From Actinobacteria bacterium IMCC26077 (GTDB lineage Bacteria > Actinomycetota > Actinomycetes > Nanopelagicales > Nanopelagicaceae), in NCBI GenBank assembly GCA_002284915.1, contig CP015606.1:372001-436000 (forward strand): a stretch of DNA of 64,000 bases, given 5' to 3'. Numbering within the stretch: position 1 is the first letter of the stretch; each line of letters starts with the position of its first letter. Below the pieces are notes generated by a model. That model was not told where the DNA came from. It was given only the letters and a program-made list of their open reading frames with translations, and ran no database searches. Shown one piece after another: positions 33,167 through 41,632 of the stretch. Made by a program: the position numbers and the translations under genes.

Positions 33167-34072
33167 ATGAGCGAAACTTTTTGGAATTCAGAGGAGATGT
33201 CGGGAATAAGCGACAACCGACTCTTGCGCGCAGATTTTGCGCAGGTAACTTTTGATTTCCCAGAGTTAGCGCTCATAGACGTTGTACGAAGAAAGGAATC
33301 AGAGAGATCTGAACTGAACATGAATCTTCACACACTCGCGGGTGTGATCATTCCGTTCTTGCCTATTACAGAGAAAACTCGATACACCTACACCTGGTGC
33401 TATAAACGCCATTTTGATGGCGAGCTGGGTAGTACCGATGTCAACGAAATATCTCGACAAGATATTGAACGAATTATTTCCCCGCTCCCCAAACAATCTG
33501 GCTATCAAGCCCTCATGGTCATCAAGACGCTCTTTCGAGAGGCTCACGAACGTGGGTGGGTCGATATCAACCCAACGAAGGGCATTAAAGCTCCGAAGAT
33601 AAGAACTGGTCACTCACCTTTCCTCACATGGGAAGAAGTGCGCGATGGTTTCTTTGGTAATTACGACAACCACATCCGATTCCTAGCGCTTCATGGTTTG
33701 CGCTGGGGTGAGGCAACGGCGCTCACTAAAGATGATATTCACGATGGGTTAGTGCACATCAATCAATCGGTGCATGGCGCAACAAAAACACAGTCGGGTG
33801 TACGAACCGTTCCTTATTTGGGATATTTCGAAACTTTCCCAGCAACGCGAAAACCGTTGGCAAAAGTGTTGAAGCCGTATGGAGTGAATATCCATTCGTT
33901 GCGAAAAACATATGCCTATTTACTGAAAACTAACGGAGTTCATGTGACAACGGCACAGAAGTTATTGGGCCATGCATCTCCGATGGTGACGTTATCGATT
34001 TATACCAAGGTACTTGACCAAGAGACCTTGGAGACTGGCGCGAAGATCAGCCGATCACTTGGTTTGTTGTAG
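33167..34072 (+). CDS. Tyrosine recombinase/integrase
   Basis: This 301-residue protein has an N-terminal SAM-like DNA-binding part (about 55-145; TEKTRYTYTWCYKRHF, HERGWVDINPTKGIKAPK). The catalytic domain holds all active residues: Arg179 in LHGLRWGEA, Lys207 in GATKTQSGVR, His243 and Arg246 in HSLRKTYA, His269 in LLGHASP and Tyr279 in SIYTKV. The gene lies between two inverted surface-protein genes and within their inverted 3' repeats. No other phage or element gene is present. A role in site-specific inversion at this locus is inferred. GGAG lies about 16 bases before the ATG, rather far; a later start (MNLHTLAGV) is possible. Confidence 0.88.
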   Translation: MSETFWNSEEMSGISDNRLLRADFAQVTFDFPELALIDVVRRKESERSELNMNLHTLAGVIIPFLPITEKTRYTYTWCYKRHFDGELGSTDVNEISRQDIERIISPLPKQSGYQALMVIKTLFREAHERGWVDINPTKGIKAPKIRTGHSPFLTWEEVRDGFFGNYDNHIRFLALHGLRWGEATALTKDDIHDGLVHINQSVHGATKTQSGVRTVPYLGYFETFPATRKPLAKVLKPYGVNIHSLRKTYAYLLKTNGVHVTTAQKLLGHASPMVTLSIYTKVLDQETLETGAKISRSLGLL

Positions 34073-34085
34073 TTAGGAGGGAAAT

Positions 34086-34125
34086 GCCAAAGGGGCGCCC
34101 TCCTTTTCGGAGAACGCCCCCTGGC
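34086..34125. terminator. Bidirectional terminator between recombinase and S-layer-like gene 2
   Basis: GGGGCG (34092-34097) pairs with CGCCCC (34115-34120), with an inner CTCC/GGAG stem and outer GCC/GGC pairs. It lies between two convergent genes. On the minus strand the hairpin is followed by TTTGGCATTT. Confidence 0.7.
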
Positions 34126-34156
34126 GTAATTGCAGTATCTAGTTACGAATAACTAT

Positions 34157-37100
34157 TTACTTCATCTTCTTGCTGAGCGCAGCAATTGCCTTGCTGATCT
34201 TTTCGATCGCAGCAGAGAGGCTCTTGATCTGAGCGGAGAAGGAAGAAGTCAACTCTGTGACCGAGGACTGAATGGTGGTTACAGCCTTGGAGAGAGTTGC
34301 TACGGTGTCAGAGACAGCCTTGACATCAGCCTTGACCACATCAAGTGCTGGGTTAGCAGCAGCTGCGGCAGAGGTGACGGTGAGGGCTGCAGTAGCTGAC
34401 TTTGTGCTTGCGGCTGTGAAGATTGAGCCGTTTGCAGTTAGGTCAGTTGCAAGGAAGTTGGTTGTTGCTCCGCCATCGGTACCTGCAACAGTGAGCGTTC
34501 CTGCTCCTGTTTCAACACCATTTGACGTTACTTCGAAGACAACCTGTCCACTTGCATCTGTGTTTACAGCTGCTTGGGTACGTCCGCCACCTGTGAAGCG
34601 ACCAGCGGTACCGGTGATAGCACCAGTAAGCGCTACACCAGCGACTGGGTTGCCCCAGACATCTTTAACAGTTGCGATGATTTGATCAACGTTTCCGTTA
34701 AGAGCCGATGTTGCCTTGCCAAGTGTGAGAACACGGCCAGTTGCAGCAGCAGCAGGTGCATCGAAACCGGAGTTTGCGATCGCGAGGAACTCGCCCTTAA
34801 CTGTTGCAGTACCAGCGGAGAATGTTACGGAGCTCGTTCCAACCTTTGAACCAGTGACGTAGAAGGTCGCGATGCCTTGGGCATTTGTTGCGATCTTAAG
34901 ATCAGTGGTTGCGCTGTTGAATGCTGAGTAGAGAACGTTGGCAGCAGCTGCGCTGTTGACAAGCACTCCATCTCCTGGGGCTGCAGTAACAACTACACCA
35001 GCAGCTCCGGCGCCAGAATCATCAGTGACCTTGACGGTCATGACGGTGTGGGTACCAGCAGTTGCGATGTCCTTTGTGGTCACTGTGGTTGCAGTTCCAG
35101 CAGACTTATCTGCATCAGCTGTGCTGATGTCTCCATCTGCATCAATCTTCACGCGGAAGATTGTCGTTGTGGTGTTAGCACCACCGGTGATAGTGATTGC
35201 AGCAGGAGCACCAGTAGCTGTAACGGTAAAGCTAACAGTATTGGTGGTTGCCATTGCTACGTTGTTGTAGCTAAGACCGGTGAAGGTATAGGTATAAGTA
35301 CCAGCCTTCGAACCAAGAACTACGTTGAAGGTAGTCTTTCCATCAGCACCAACGGTCTGAGTAGCAGCAGTTTGAGCTGTTGCTCCAACTGGAACTACCG
35401 TGTTGGTCATAGTGACAGTTGCACCAGGTGATGCCACGCTGAACTGATCAGCAGTGGTTGCTACAACTGGAATTGTTGCACTTGCAGCAGCAAAGGTGTT
35501 TGTACCGTTAGCTGGTGAAGTGGTGACATCTGCAGTTGCAGTTGCCCATGTAACAGTCGCGATGGTGGTGGAAGTAACATTTCCGGCGCCATCAGCATCT
35601 ACTGCAATGCTGTAGATGTCAGCGTTGTTAACTGTTCCTGCAATAGTCATCACGATGGTGATTTTTCCTGCAGCATCAGCGACAGGTGTTGCAGCATCAA
35701 CAGAACATGAGGAGTTATTTCCTGCATCTGCATCTTCAGTACAGCTAACCGCTGCAACCTTATTCGCATCGAGACCGGTTACCACAGCGTTTACCTTGGT
35801 AACAGTCAAACCAGCAGTGTAAGCAGGAGCAGTGCCAGCAACGAAGCCGGTTCCGTTTCCAGCAGTGATCTTCGAGCTAGCAAGTGCAGCCTTTGTTGCA
35901 CCATAACCGGTGACAGTTACTGCAACAGAAGCAGTGATGGACGCTGAGCTTCCAGCAGTAACAGTGAAGGTAAGGGTGTCAGTACCAGCAGTTGCAGCAG
36001 CAGTGTAGGTAAATGCGTTACCAGTTCCTGCGGCACCTGTGGCTGCTGAAGAAGCGATTGTGCTTGCAGCAGATGAGCTAGAAGTAGGCGTTACACCTTC
36101 AACTACTGCTCCGGTGCTGTCCTTGAGTTCCCACTTGTAATCTGTCGCTCCGACAGTTCCGCTTGCAGGAAGTGAGATAGCAGTCACTGCTGAGCTATCG
36201 GACTGCTTCAAGATACGTAGCGTTCCCGCTAGACCTGAAGTAGATGCAGCCCAACGGTAGGTTGCTGAGGTGGTTCCAAAAGCTGCAAGACCAGAAATGA
36301 TCGTTGCATTTAGCTTATAGGTCACTCCAGCAGTTGTATTTCCGCCACCGCAACCAGTTGTTCCTGGGTTGGTGTTATCGATTGCAACGGTGTAACCAGT
36401 GAAAACTCCAGTTGCAGCGTCATATGCTTGATCAGCAGCAGCCGAGTCAGCAGGAGTTGCAGGAGCACAAACGCCAGAAGCTACTGTGTCAAGTGAGTAA
36501 GTGATTGCTTCTGATCCACGAAGGAATGTGGAACGACCTGAAGAATCCTTCACCGAAGCAACAAACGACGAATCTGTTGCAGCATTAGCAATCTGGGTAC
36601 GACCAACCCGATCAAATGAGACGGTTGATGGCGCGCCAACGTTGTAAACGGTGATTGCTCCGATGGAGAATCCATCAGTTGCAAAAGAGGATGCAGCGGA
36701 AGAATCGGCACAAACGTTCCAAGTTCCAGCTGAAAGTGATGCTGTTGTGATTGTCAATGTATTTGCACCAGCTGCTGCTGTGACAACAACGATTTTTCCA
36801 GCGGTGTAAGTAGTGACTGTTGCAGCATTAGCAATAGCAGTTCCGGCATCACCGGTTAGGGTTGCCATTCCCGCTAACATTGTTGCATCTGCAGCATTAC
36901 AAGCAGCAGTTGTCACGGCAATGTGATATGCAGTATCGACTGCAGCACCTTCCGCGATTTTGAGGGTTTGAACGCCCGCACGAGCTTTAGCTGTGTCGGC
37001 TGTGTCATTTGCTCCAGCTGTAACAACAAGGGTGCTGTTCGCTTGAGTGAGGTTTAAGTTCGCCACAACTGTGTCTGCGGCTGCAGCGTTAGCTGGAACT

Positions 37101-37171
37101 GTGGACACAAGTCCAAAGCCCAACCCTGCCACTGCAACAAGAGCGATCTTGCTCTTGAGAGTTTTTAACAT
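34157..37171 (-). CDS. S-layer-like surface protein 2
   Basis: The 1004-residue protein has a signal peptide nearly identical to that of surface protein 1 (MLKTLKSKIALVAVAGLGFG, cleavage near ANA-AA). It has a long Ala/Thr/Gly/Ser-rich beta-type region with repeated Ig-like units, a few Cys (CNAAD, CADSS, CTEDADAGNNSSCS) and the same C-terminal coiled coil ending in KKMK. Central parts of the two proteins do not align well by eye. GAAAGGAAA precedes the ATG and a conserved hairpin leader lies upstream. It is convergent with the recombinase gene. An abundant outer surface layer is the likely role, possibly as an alternative to protein 1. Confidence 0.8.
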   Translation of the reverse strand: MLKTLKSKIALVAVAGLGFGLVSTVPANAAAADTVVANLNLTQANSTLVVTAGANDTADTAKARAGVQTLKIAEGAAVDTAYHIAVTTAACNAADATMLAGMATLTGDAGTAIANAATVTTYTAGKIVVVTAAAGANTLTITTASLSAGTWNVCADSSAASSFATDGFSIGAITVYNVGAPSTVSFDRVGRTQIANAATDSSFVASVKDSSGRSTFLRGSEAITYSLDTVASGVCAPATPADSAAADQAYDAATGVFTGYTVAIDNTNPGTTGCGGGNTTAGVTYKLNATIISGLAAFGTTSATYRWAASTSGLAGTLRILKQSDSSAVTAISLPASGTVGATDYKWELKDSTGAVVEGVTPTSSSSAASTIASSAATGAAGTGNAFTYTAAATAGTDTLTFTVTAGSSASITASVAVTVTGYGATKAALASSKITAGNGTGFVAGTAPAYTAGLTVTKVNAVVTGLDANKVAAVSCTEDADAGNNSSCSVDAATPVADAAGKITIVMTIAGTVNNADIYSIAVDADGAGNVTSTTIATVTWATATADVTTSPANGTNTFAAASATIPVVATTADQFSVASPGATVTMTNTVVPVGATAQTAATQTVGADGKTTFNVVLGSKAGTYTYTFTGLSYNNVAMATTNTVSFTVTATGAPAAITITGGANTTTTIFRVKIDADGDISTADADKSAGTATTVTTKDIATAGTHTVMTVKVTDDSGAGAAGVVVTAAPGDGVLVNSAAAANVLYSAFNSATTDLKIATNAQGIATFYVTGSKVGTSSVTFSAGTATVKGEFLAIANSGFDAPAAAATGRVLTLGKATSALNGNVDQIIATVKDVWGNPVAGVALTGAITGTAGRFTGGGRTQAAVNTDASGQVVFEVTSNGVETGAGTLTVAGTDGGATTNFLATDLTANGSIFTAASTKSATAALTVTSAAAAANPALDVVKADVKAVSDTVATLSKAVTTIQSSVTELTSSFSAQIKSLSAAIEKISKAIAALSKKMK
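34278..34324 (-). repeat. 47-bp perfect inverted repeat, right copy
   Basis: Exact reverse complement of 32840-32886, inside the coiled-coil coding part of surface gene 2. Flanking bases on both sides are also similar; a further 23-bp exact match follows after a few differences. Confidence 0.9.
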
Positions 37172-37256
37172 TTGTTTCCTTTCGAAACTAGTCGCTCCCA
37201 GGAATCTCCCAGGAACGGCTGGCGAAAACAGGCCGTCTCATGAACCATGAGACGGC
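37172..37256 (-). promoter_or_regulatory. Conserved structured 5' leader, copy 2
   Basis: On the minus strand a perfect 11-bp hairpin (GCCGTCTCATG-GTT-CATGAGACGGC, 37256 to 37232) is followed by CTGTTTTCG, a GCCAGCCGT box, GGAGCGACTA and TTCGAAAGGAAAC before the ATG. Order and spacing match copy 1 (30421-30505). The remaining 73 bases up to the next gene are AT-rich and may hold the promoter; I see no clear -35/-10 pair there. Confidence 0.6.
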
Positions 37257-37329
37257 AGGCAAACGAGACTTGTCCTATTTTTGATTCGCGTAAGGAATTA
37301 ACGAGATTTACTTAATAAAGCGGGTGTTA

Positions 37330-38391
37330 CTACTGCGGAAGACCCATACCGCGCAAATCGGCGAAAGCGTTCTTTTCTTCATTTTCGGTCATCGCCCAAA
37401 TCACTCTTAATCCAGCGAGTGAACCTGGTCCATCGGTGAGGGGTTTCTCGCCGGTGGCGATGCAGTGAGCGAAATGTTCGAGCTCGCCCTGGAGGTATTT
37501 CGATTCACCCTCCATCGCCAGGATCACCTCAGCATCTTTCGGATCGGGAGAGAGCGTGCCGCCGATTCCACCAGCAGGGGGAGTTCCCTTGAAGCCGTGG
37601 TGGGCGTAGAGCGTTCCACCGGTGATGTCGGCCTCTAACATCCCGCGCTCGCAATGGGCGTGGATCGCATATCCATGACGAGTGGCGCGGGCGCCCCAGG
37701 TGCCGAAGTGATGGCCGAGCGCGCCGTTAGCGAATTTGATGATCGCATCGCTTGTGCCTTCTTTCTCCATCCACTCTGTTTGGTTGCGCGTACCCAAGTG
37801 CACACCAACTTCTGGTTCACCAAGGAACCAGAGAAGCAGATCGATGTAGTGGCAACCGTGTGAGAAGAATTGACCACCGCCGAGACGTTTTGCTTGCACC
37901 ATCCACGAATCAGCAGGCGGTTGGGTGAGTTGTTCGGTGAAGATGCCGACGTGAAAAACTTCGCCGAGATATTTCTTGTCGAGAAGTTCTTTGAGTTTTA
38001 CAACAAGTGGTTGATAGCGCATCGGGTAGGCGACCATGAGAGTTTTTTGTGAGCGTTCACTTACGTTGATGAGGTCGATGCACTCTGCTTCGGAGATTGC
38101 CATTGGCTTCTCCATTAAGACATGTTTCCCGTGAGTGAAGGCAGCCATTCCTTGTTCGTGGTGGAGGTCGTGGGGAGTGGCGATGAGAACGGCATCTACA
38201 TAAGGCCAAATCTCGCGGTAGTCGGTAGTGGCAAATTCCGCATTGAGGATTTCTTTTGCAGCGTTGGCTTTTTCGATATCTATATCGACGGTGGCGGTGA
38301 CTTCGATGGTGCCCTTAAGGGAATCGAAGACTGCTTGGTGATTTGAGCCCATAATTCCGCATCCGATGATGCCAAGGCGTAGCGCGCTCAT
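37330..38391 (-). CDS. Gfo/Idh/MocA family oxidoreductase
   Basis: The 353-residue protein has the N-terminal Rossmann motif LGIIGCGIMGSNH, the VLMEKPMAIS motif near residue 95 and a GCHYIDLLLWFLG segment with the catalytic His position. It should oxidise or reduce a cyclic polyol or sugar with NAD(P). It diverges from an SDR gene with only 24 bases between start codons; the two probably act on the same compound. Confidence 0.87.
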   Translation of the reverse strand: MSALRLGIIGCGIMGSNHQAVFDSLKGTIEVTATVDIDIEKANAAKEILNAEFATTDYREIWPYVDAVLIATPHDLHHEQGMAAFTHGKHVLMEKPMAISEAECIDLINVSERSQKTLMVAYPMRYQPLVVKLKELLDKKYLGEVFHVGIFTEQLTQPPADSWMVQAKRLGGGQFFSHGCHYIDLLLWFLGEPEVGVHLGTRNQTEWMEKEGTSDAIIKFANGALGHHFGTWGARATRHGYAIHAHCERGMLEADITGGTLYAHHGFKGTPPAGGIGGTLSPDPKDAEVILAMEGESKYLQGELEHFAHCIATGEKPLTDGPGSLAGLRVIWAMTENEEKNAFADLRGMGLPQ

Positions 38392-38401
38392 GTGCTCAAT
38401 C

Positions 38402-38415
38402 TATAGTCTTGCCCC
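38402..38415 (+). promoter_or_regulatory. Candidate leaderless promoter of SDR gene
   Basis: TATAGT at 38402-38407 lies eight bases before the ATG at 38416 in a 24-bp divergent gap, so transcription would start at or next to the start codon. No Shine-Dalgarno sequence is present. Confidence 0.4.
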
Positions 38416-39216
38416 ATGGCTATGGAATCACTCTCACTTAAAGGTCTGCGCGCACTCGTCACCGGAGCAGGCACCGGAATCGGAAAACAGATTGCGCTGG
38501 GTTTTGCCGAAGCAGGTGCAGATGTTATCTTCGTCGGTCGTCGATTAGAACCGCTCGAGAAGGTCGCAGCTCTTGCGAAAGAGAAATACGGCACCACAGG
38601 CCAGTGCGTCGCTGCAGATGTGACAGTCGCCGAGGATTGCGTGCGGTTAGGGCGCGAAGCAGGGCGGATCGACATCTTGTGTAATAACGCTGGCGCATCG
38701 ATCTATGGCAAGTGGGATTCGATCTCGATGGAAGATTGGCGCCAAGTCTTTGCAGTGAATGTCGAAGGTCCGTGGCGGCTCTGCCAGATCTTCGCACCGC
38801 AGATGGCCGAACGTGGTTTCGGTCGGATCATCAACATCGGTTCGGTCTATGGCATCCAAGGTGGCAACCCTGCGCTGTATCCCGGAATGGATTGGGATAT
38901 CGCGCCGTACTTCGTCTCCAAGCATGCAGTCCATGGCATCGCGCATTACCTCGCGCCGTGGCTTGCGAAGTCGGGCGTCACAATCAACACCTTGCACCCT
39001 GGTGGTTTCGCGGGGAGTGAGATGAACGAGAAAGCGATGAGCGAGCGCGCATCCGGGTTGAGTGAGATGGAGAAGGCATTCCAAGCAGCAGTGCCGATGG
39101 GGCGCATCGGTGGCCCCGATGATATTTCTGCAGCAGCGGTATTTATGGCATCCCCTGGTTCGAAGTACATGACCGGGCAAGAAGTTGTCGTCGATGGTGG
39201 GTGGTCTGCATGGTAA
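38416..39216 (+). CDS. SDR family oxidoreductase
   Basis: This 266-residue classical SDR shows VTGAGTGIGKQ (near residue 15), CNNAGAS, NIGSVYGIQ with the catalytic Ser, YFVSKHAVHG with Tyr/Lys and EVVVDGGWSAW at the end. ATG 38416 and 38422 are both possible starts. It overlaps the M81 peptidase gene by seven bases, so the two are translationally coupled. The substrate is unknown. Confidence 0.87.
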   Translation: MAMESLSLKGLRALVTGAGTGIGKQIALGFAEAGADVIFVGRRLEPLEKVAALAKEKYGTTGQCVAADVTVAEDCVRLGREAGRIDILCNNAGASIYGKWDSISMEDWRQVFAVNVEGPWRLCQIFAPQMAERGFGRIINIGSVYGIQGGNPALYPGMDWDIAPYFVSKHAVHGIAHYLAPWLAKSGVTINTLHPGGFAGSEMNEKAMSERASGLSEMEKAFQAAVPMGRIGGPDDISAAAVFMASPGSKYMTGQEVVVDGGWSAW

Positions 39217-40709
39217 AGAAAATTCGGATTGGTTACGCGGCGTTCTCGCACGAGAGCAACTCCTTTGCCTATCAACCTGCATCGTTAGATAAGTGGAGAG
39301 AGTGGGGGATTCTCTACGGCGAGGATATCCGCGCCGAGTACGAAACTTCGAAAGCATCGATTGCTGGGTATTACGGTCGGTTGCGCGATGAGGCCGATGT
39401 CGAGTTAGTGCCGCTGGTTTTTGCGCGGTTGATGCCGATGGGGCCGATTACTGTCGAGGCGACCGAGTTTTTATTTAGTGAGATCTTGCGATTGGTGCAG
39501 GAGCAGGGTCCGTGGGATGGGTTATTACTGCCGCTCCATGGCGCTGCAGTGAGCGATAAATATCTAGATGGTGATGGCGAAATCTGCGCGCAGATTCGCG
39601 ATTTAGTCGGTGAAGATGTGATCATCGGTGCATCCCTTGATATGCACGCCAATGTCTCGCAGAAAATCGTCGAAGAGTGCGATGTAGTGACGATTTACCA
39701 GACCAATCCGCATATCGATACCTATGAGCAAGCGGTGCATTGTGCTGATTTAGTTCTGCGCACGATTCGTGGCGAGATTAATCCGGTGATGTATTTAGCT
39801 GACCCACCGTTACTGGTAAATATTTTGTCGCAAGGCACGAGCGATGAACCGATGGCCGAGTTGTTGCGCGCTGCGCAGGCGCAGTGGCAGAAACCTGGCG
39901 CGCTCTGGGTCGGAATCGGTGAGGGGTATCCATACGCCGATGTTCCCGAGATGGGAATGACCTTCTTAGCGATCACCGATGGCGACCCCGCGCTGGCAAA
40001 GGAACTTGCCGATGCGGTGGCCAATCGCGCGTGGGAGCTCAAGGTAGAGCTGCAAGGAAGTTCTACCTCGGTCCACGATGCGTTGCAGCGCGCCGATAAA
40101 GCAAGCGCATTTCCAGTTGTTTTATTTGACGTTGGTGACAACGTTGGCGCGGGAACACCAGGTGATTCGACTTATGTGTTGCACGAGGCGCGTGCGTTGG
40201 GCGTGCGCGGCGTGACCCAAGCGCTGCGCGATGCTGATGTTGCAGTGCAATGTCACAAGTTGGGTGTTGGCGCTACCTTCACCGGCGAAGTCGGCGGCAA
40301 GTGCGATGAGCTACATGGTGCGCCATTTCCAATTACCGGAGTCATCACCTCGGTGAGCGATGGCAAGTATGAAGAGACCAAACCGGTGCATGGTGGTTTC
40401 CGTTTCTTCGATGATGGCCCAAGCGCGGTCATCAAGAGCGATGATGGTTTTACGATTTTGGTGACGACCTACCCTGCAATGAGCGCAAGCCTAGATCAAT
40501 TCCGTTCATCGGGTGTCGACCCGGTGCAGGAGCGAATCATGGTGGTCAAGGGGGTGCACTCGCCCCGCCCTGCCTATGAGCCAATTGGCAAAGAGTTGAT
40601 TTGGTTATCAACTGCCGGCGCATCGACAGCGGATCTTTCGACTTTTACCTACAAACACATTCGTAAGCCGCTCTATCCTTTGCAAAAGGACGCCACTTAC
40701 ACCCCGTAG
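39210..40709 (+). CDS. M81 family metallopeptidase (MlrC-like)
   Basis: From ATG 39210 the protein has 499 residues. The N-terminal DUF1485 part starts with IGYAAFSHESNSF and contains the zinc-ligand segments SLDMHANVS and NPHIDTYEQA. The C-terminal MlrC domain has DVGDNVGAGTPGD. Known relatives include MlrC, which cleaves linear microcystin fragments, but most family members act on unknown peptides or amides. Overlap with the SDR gene suggests a joint pathway. ATG 39210 is preferred to GTG 39201 because it limits the overlap. Confidence 0.88.
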   Translation: MVKKIRIGYAAFSHESNSFAYQPASLDKWREWGILYGEDIRAEYETSKASIAGYYGRLRDEADVELVPLVFARLMPMGPITVEATEFLFSEILRLVQEQGPWDGLLLPLHGAAVSDKYLDGDGEICAQIRDLVGEDVIIGASLDMHANVSQKIVEECDVVTIYQTNPHIDTYEQAVHCADLVLRTIRGEINPVMYLADPPLLVNILSQGTSDEPMAELLRAAQAQWQKPGALWVGIGEGYPYADVPEMGMTFLAITDGDPALAKELADAVANRAWELKVELQGSSTSVHDALQRADKASAFPVVLFDVGDNVGAGTPGDSTYVLHEARALGVRGVTQALRDADVAVQCHKLGVGATFTGEVGGKCDELHGAPFPITGVITSVSDGKYEETKPVHGGFRFFDDGPSAVIKSDDGFTILVTTYPAMSASLDQFRSSGVDPVQERIMVVKGVHSPRPAYEPIGKELIWLSTAGASTADLSTFTYKHIRKPLYPLQKDATYTP

Positions 40710-40798
40710 TTTTCCACAGAAAATTTTCGAGCCCTCAAAATGTCTAATTGTTGCGATATACTTTGAGCACGACAGACCATGTGTTTGTTGTCTGCCTG

Positions 40799-40819
40799 AG
40801 GCTCCCTATTTGGGAGCCT
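40799..40819. terminator. Bidirectional terminator between convergent genes
   Basis: AGGCTCCC (40799-40806) and GGGAGCCT (40812-40819) form an 8-bp stem with loop TATTT. On the plus strand it is followed by TCAGTGCTTTT. On the minus strand it overlaps the stop codon of the DUF3800 gene. It can serve both the M81 gene and the minus-strand gene. Confidence 0.7.
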
Positions 40820-41474
40820 TCAGTGCTTTTGGTTCAATAATTTTCCAAAGTTTTTCAACAGCGCGACGAGTTCTTGGATCGCGTTCATTATTTTCCCTAT
40901 ATCGTCGATAAATATATGAACATAAATCCGCAATTTGTACACCGGGGTGAAGTTTTGAATCCACATGCTCAATATTTGATACGAACGGAAGCAGTTTGCG
41001 GTCGTTTTTAAGGTAATTAAACAATGTCAGCAATTCTTTTTCCCGTGTTAAGTGATCTGCATAAATTGTTATTGAGCATCCTTTAGATTGACTAAATGAG
41101 TTCAATTGGTGGAGCAAAGCCCTGAACGTAGATTTGTGTGGATCCGAAGAAAAAGTATGAGGATTAGTTTTCGGGGATATTTTTAGTTCTTGGAATATTA
41201 ATTTTCCTGGAATTTCCGCAATGTTTTGCAAAGTATTTTGGTAGATAGCTATCTTCGCCCTAAAACTACTATTAAGACTTTCCCAACCTTTACGTGAAGA
41301 CATGATGGAGTGTCCATGAAACTCTACATCATTACTAATCCCAAAAGCAGCAGCGTAATCGTGAGACCTTTGAAATTCTTTTTCAATCAACGAGAGAAAT
41401 TCCTTGTTAATCACATAAGCTCCTTGGACGTATAGCGCACCCGAGTAAGACTCATCGGTAAATGCGACAAAAAT
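40806..41474 (-). CDS. DUF3800-like protein with non-canonical or damaged start
   Basis: The visible frame runs from a TGA at 41483-41481 to the stop at 40806. Upstream of the GTG at 41414, which has AAGGAG at good spacing, the same frame codes for FVAFTDESYSGALYVQGAYV. This is the typical DUF3800 N terminus with its acidic TDES motif. The C-terminal part (VQIADLCSYIYRRYREN) also fits DUF3800, a family with an RNase H-like fold. No ATG, GTG or TTG precedes the TDES part, so either ATT at 41474-41472 starts a 222-residue protein or a frameshift has removed the start. The gene is AT-rich compared with its neighbours, which suggests transfer. Confidence 0.65.
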   Translation of the reverse strand: MFVAFTDESYSGALYVQGAYVINKEFLSLIEKEFQRSHDYAAAFGISNDVEFHGHSIMSSRKGWESLNSSFRAKIAIYQNTLQNIAEIPGKLIFQELKISPKTNPHTFSSDPHKSTFRALLHQLNSFSQSKGCSITIYADHLTREKELLTLFNYLKNDRKLLPFVSNIEHVDSKLHPGVQIADLCSYIYRRYRENNERDPRTRRAVEKLWKIIEPKALKAPK

Positions 41475-41494
41475 TTTGTCTCAAAATTAGAAAG

Positions 41495-41521
41495 CCCCAC
41501 CATTCCCTTGGGAAGGTGGGG
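41495..41521 (-). terminator. Terminator of the minus-strand D-amino acid operon
   Basis: On the minus strand CCCCACC and TTCCC pair with GGGAA and GGTGGGG (41521 to 41495) in a nearly perfect 12-bp hairpin with one bulge and a two-base loop, followed by CTTTCTAATTTT. It lies about 110 bases after the stop at 41633. Confidence 0.75.
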
Positions 41522-41632
41522 AGTAGGGTTAACGTCTCTCATAGTTTCAAGATTTTGTCATGAGTATTTAAAAGCAGACTTAGTGCCAAAAATTTTGGGG
41601 AAAACTCAATTACTCACTGTAATCAATGGAAA

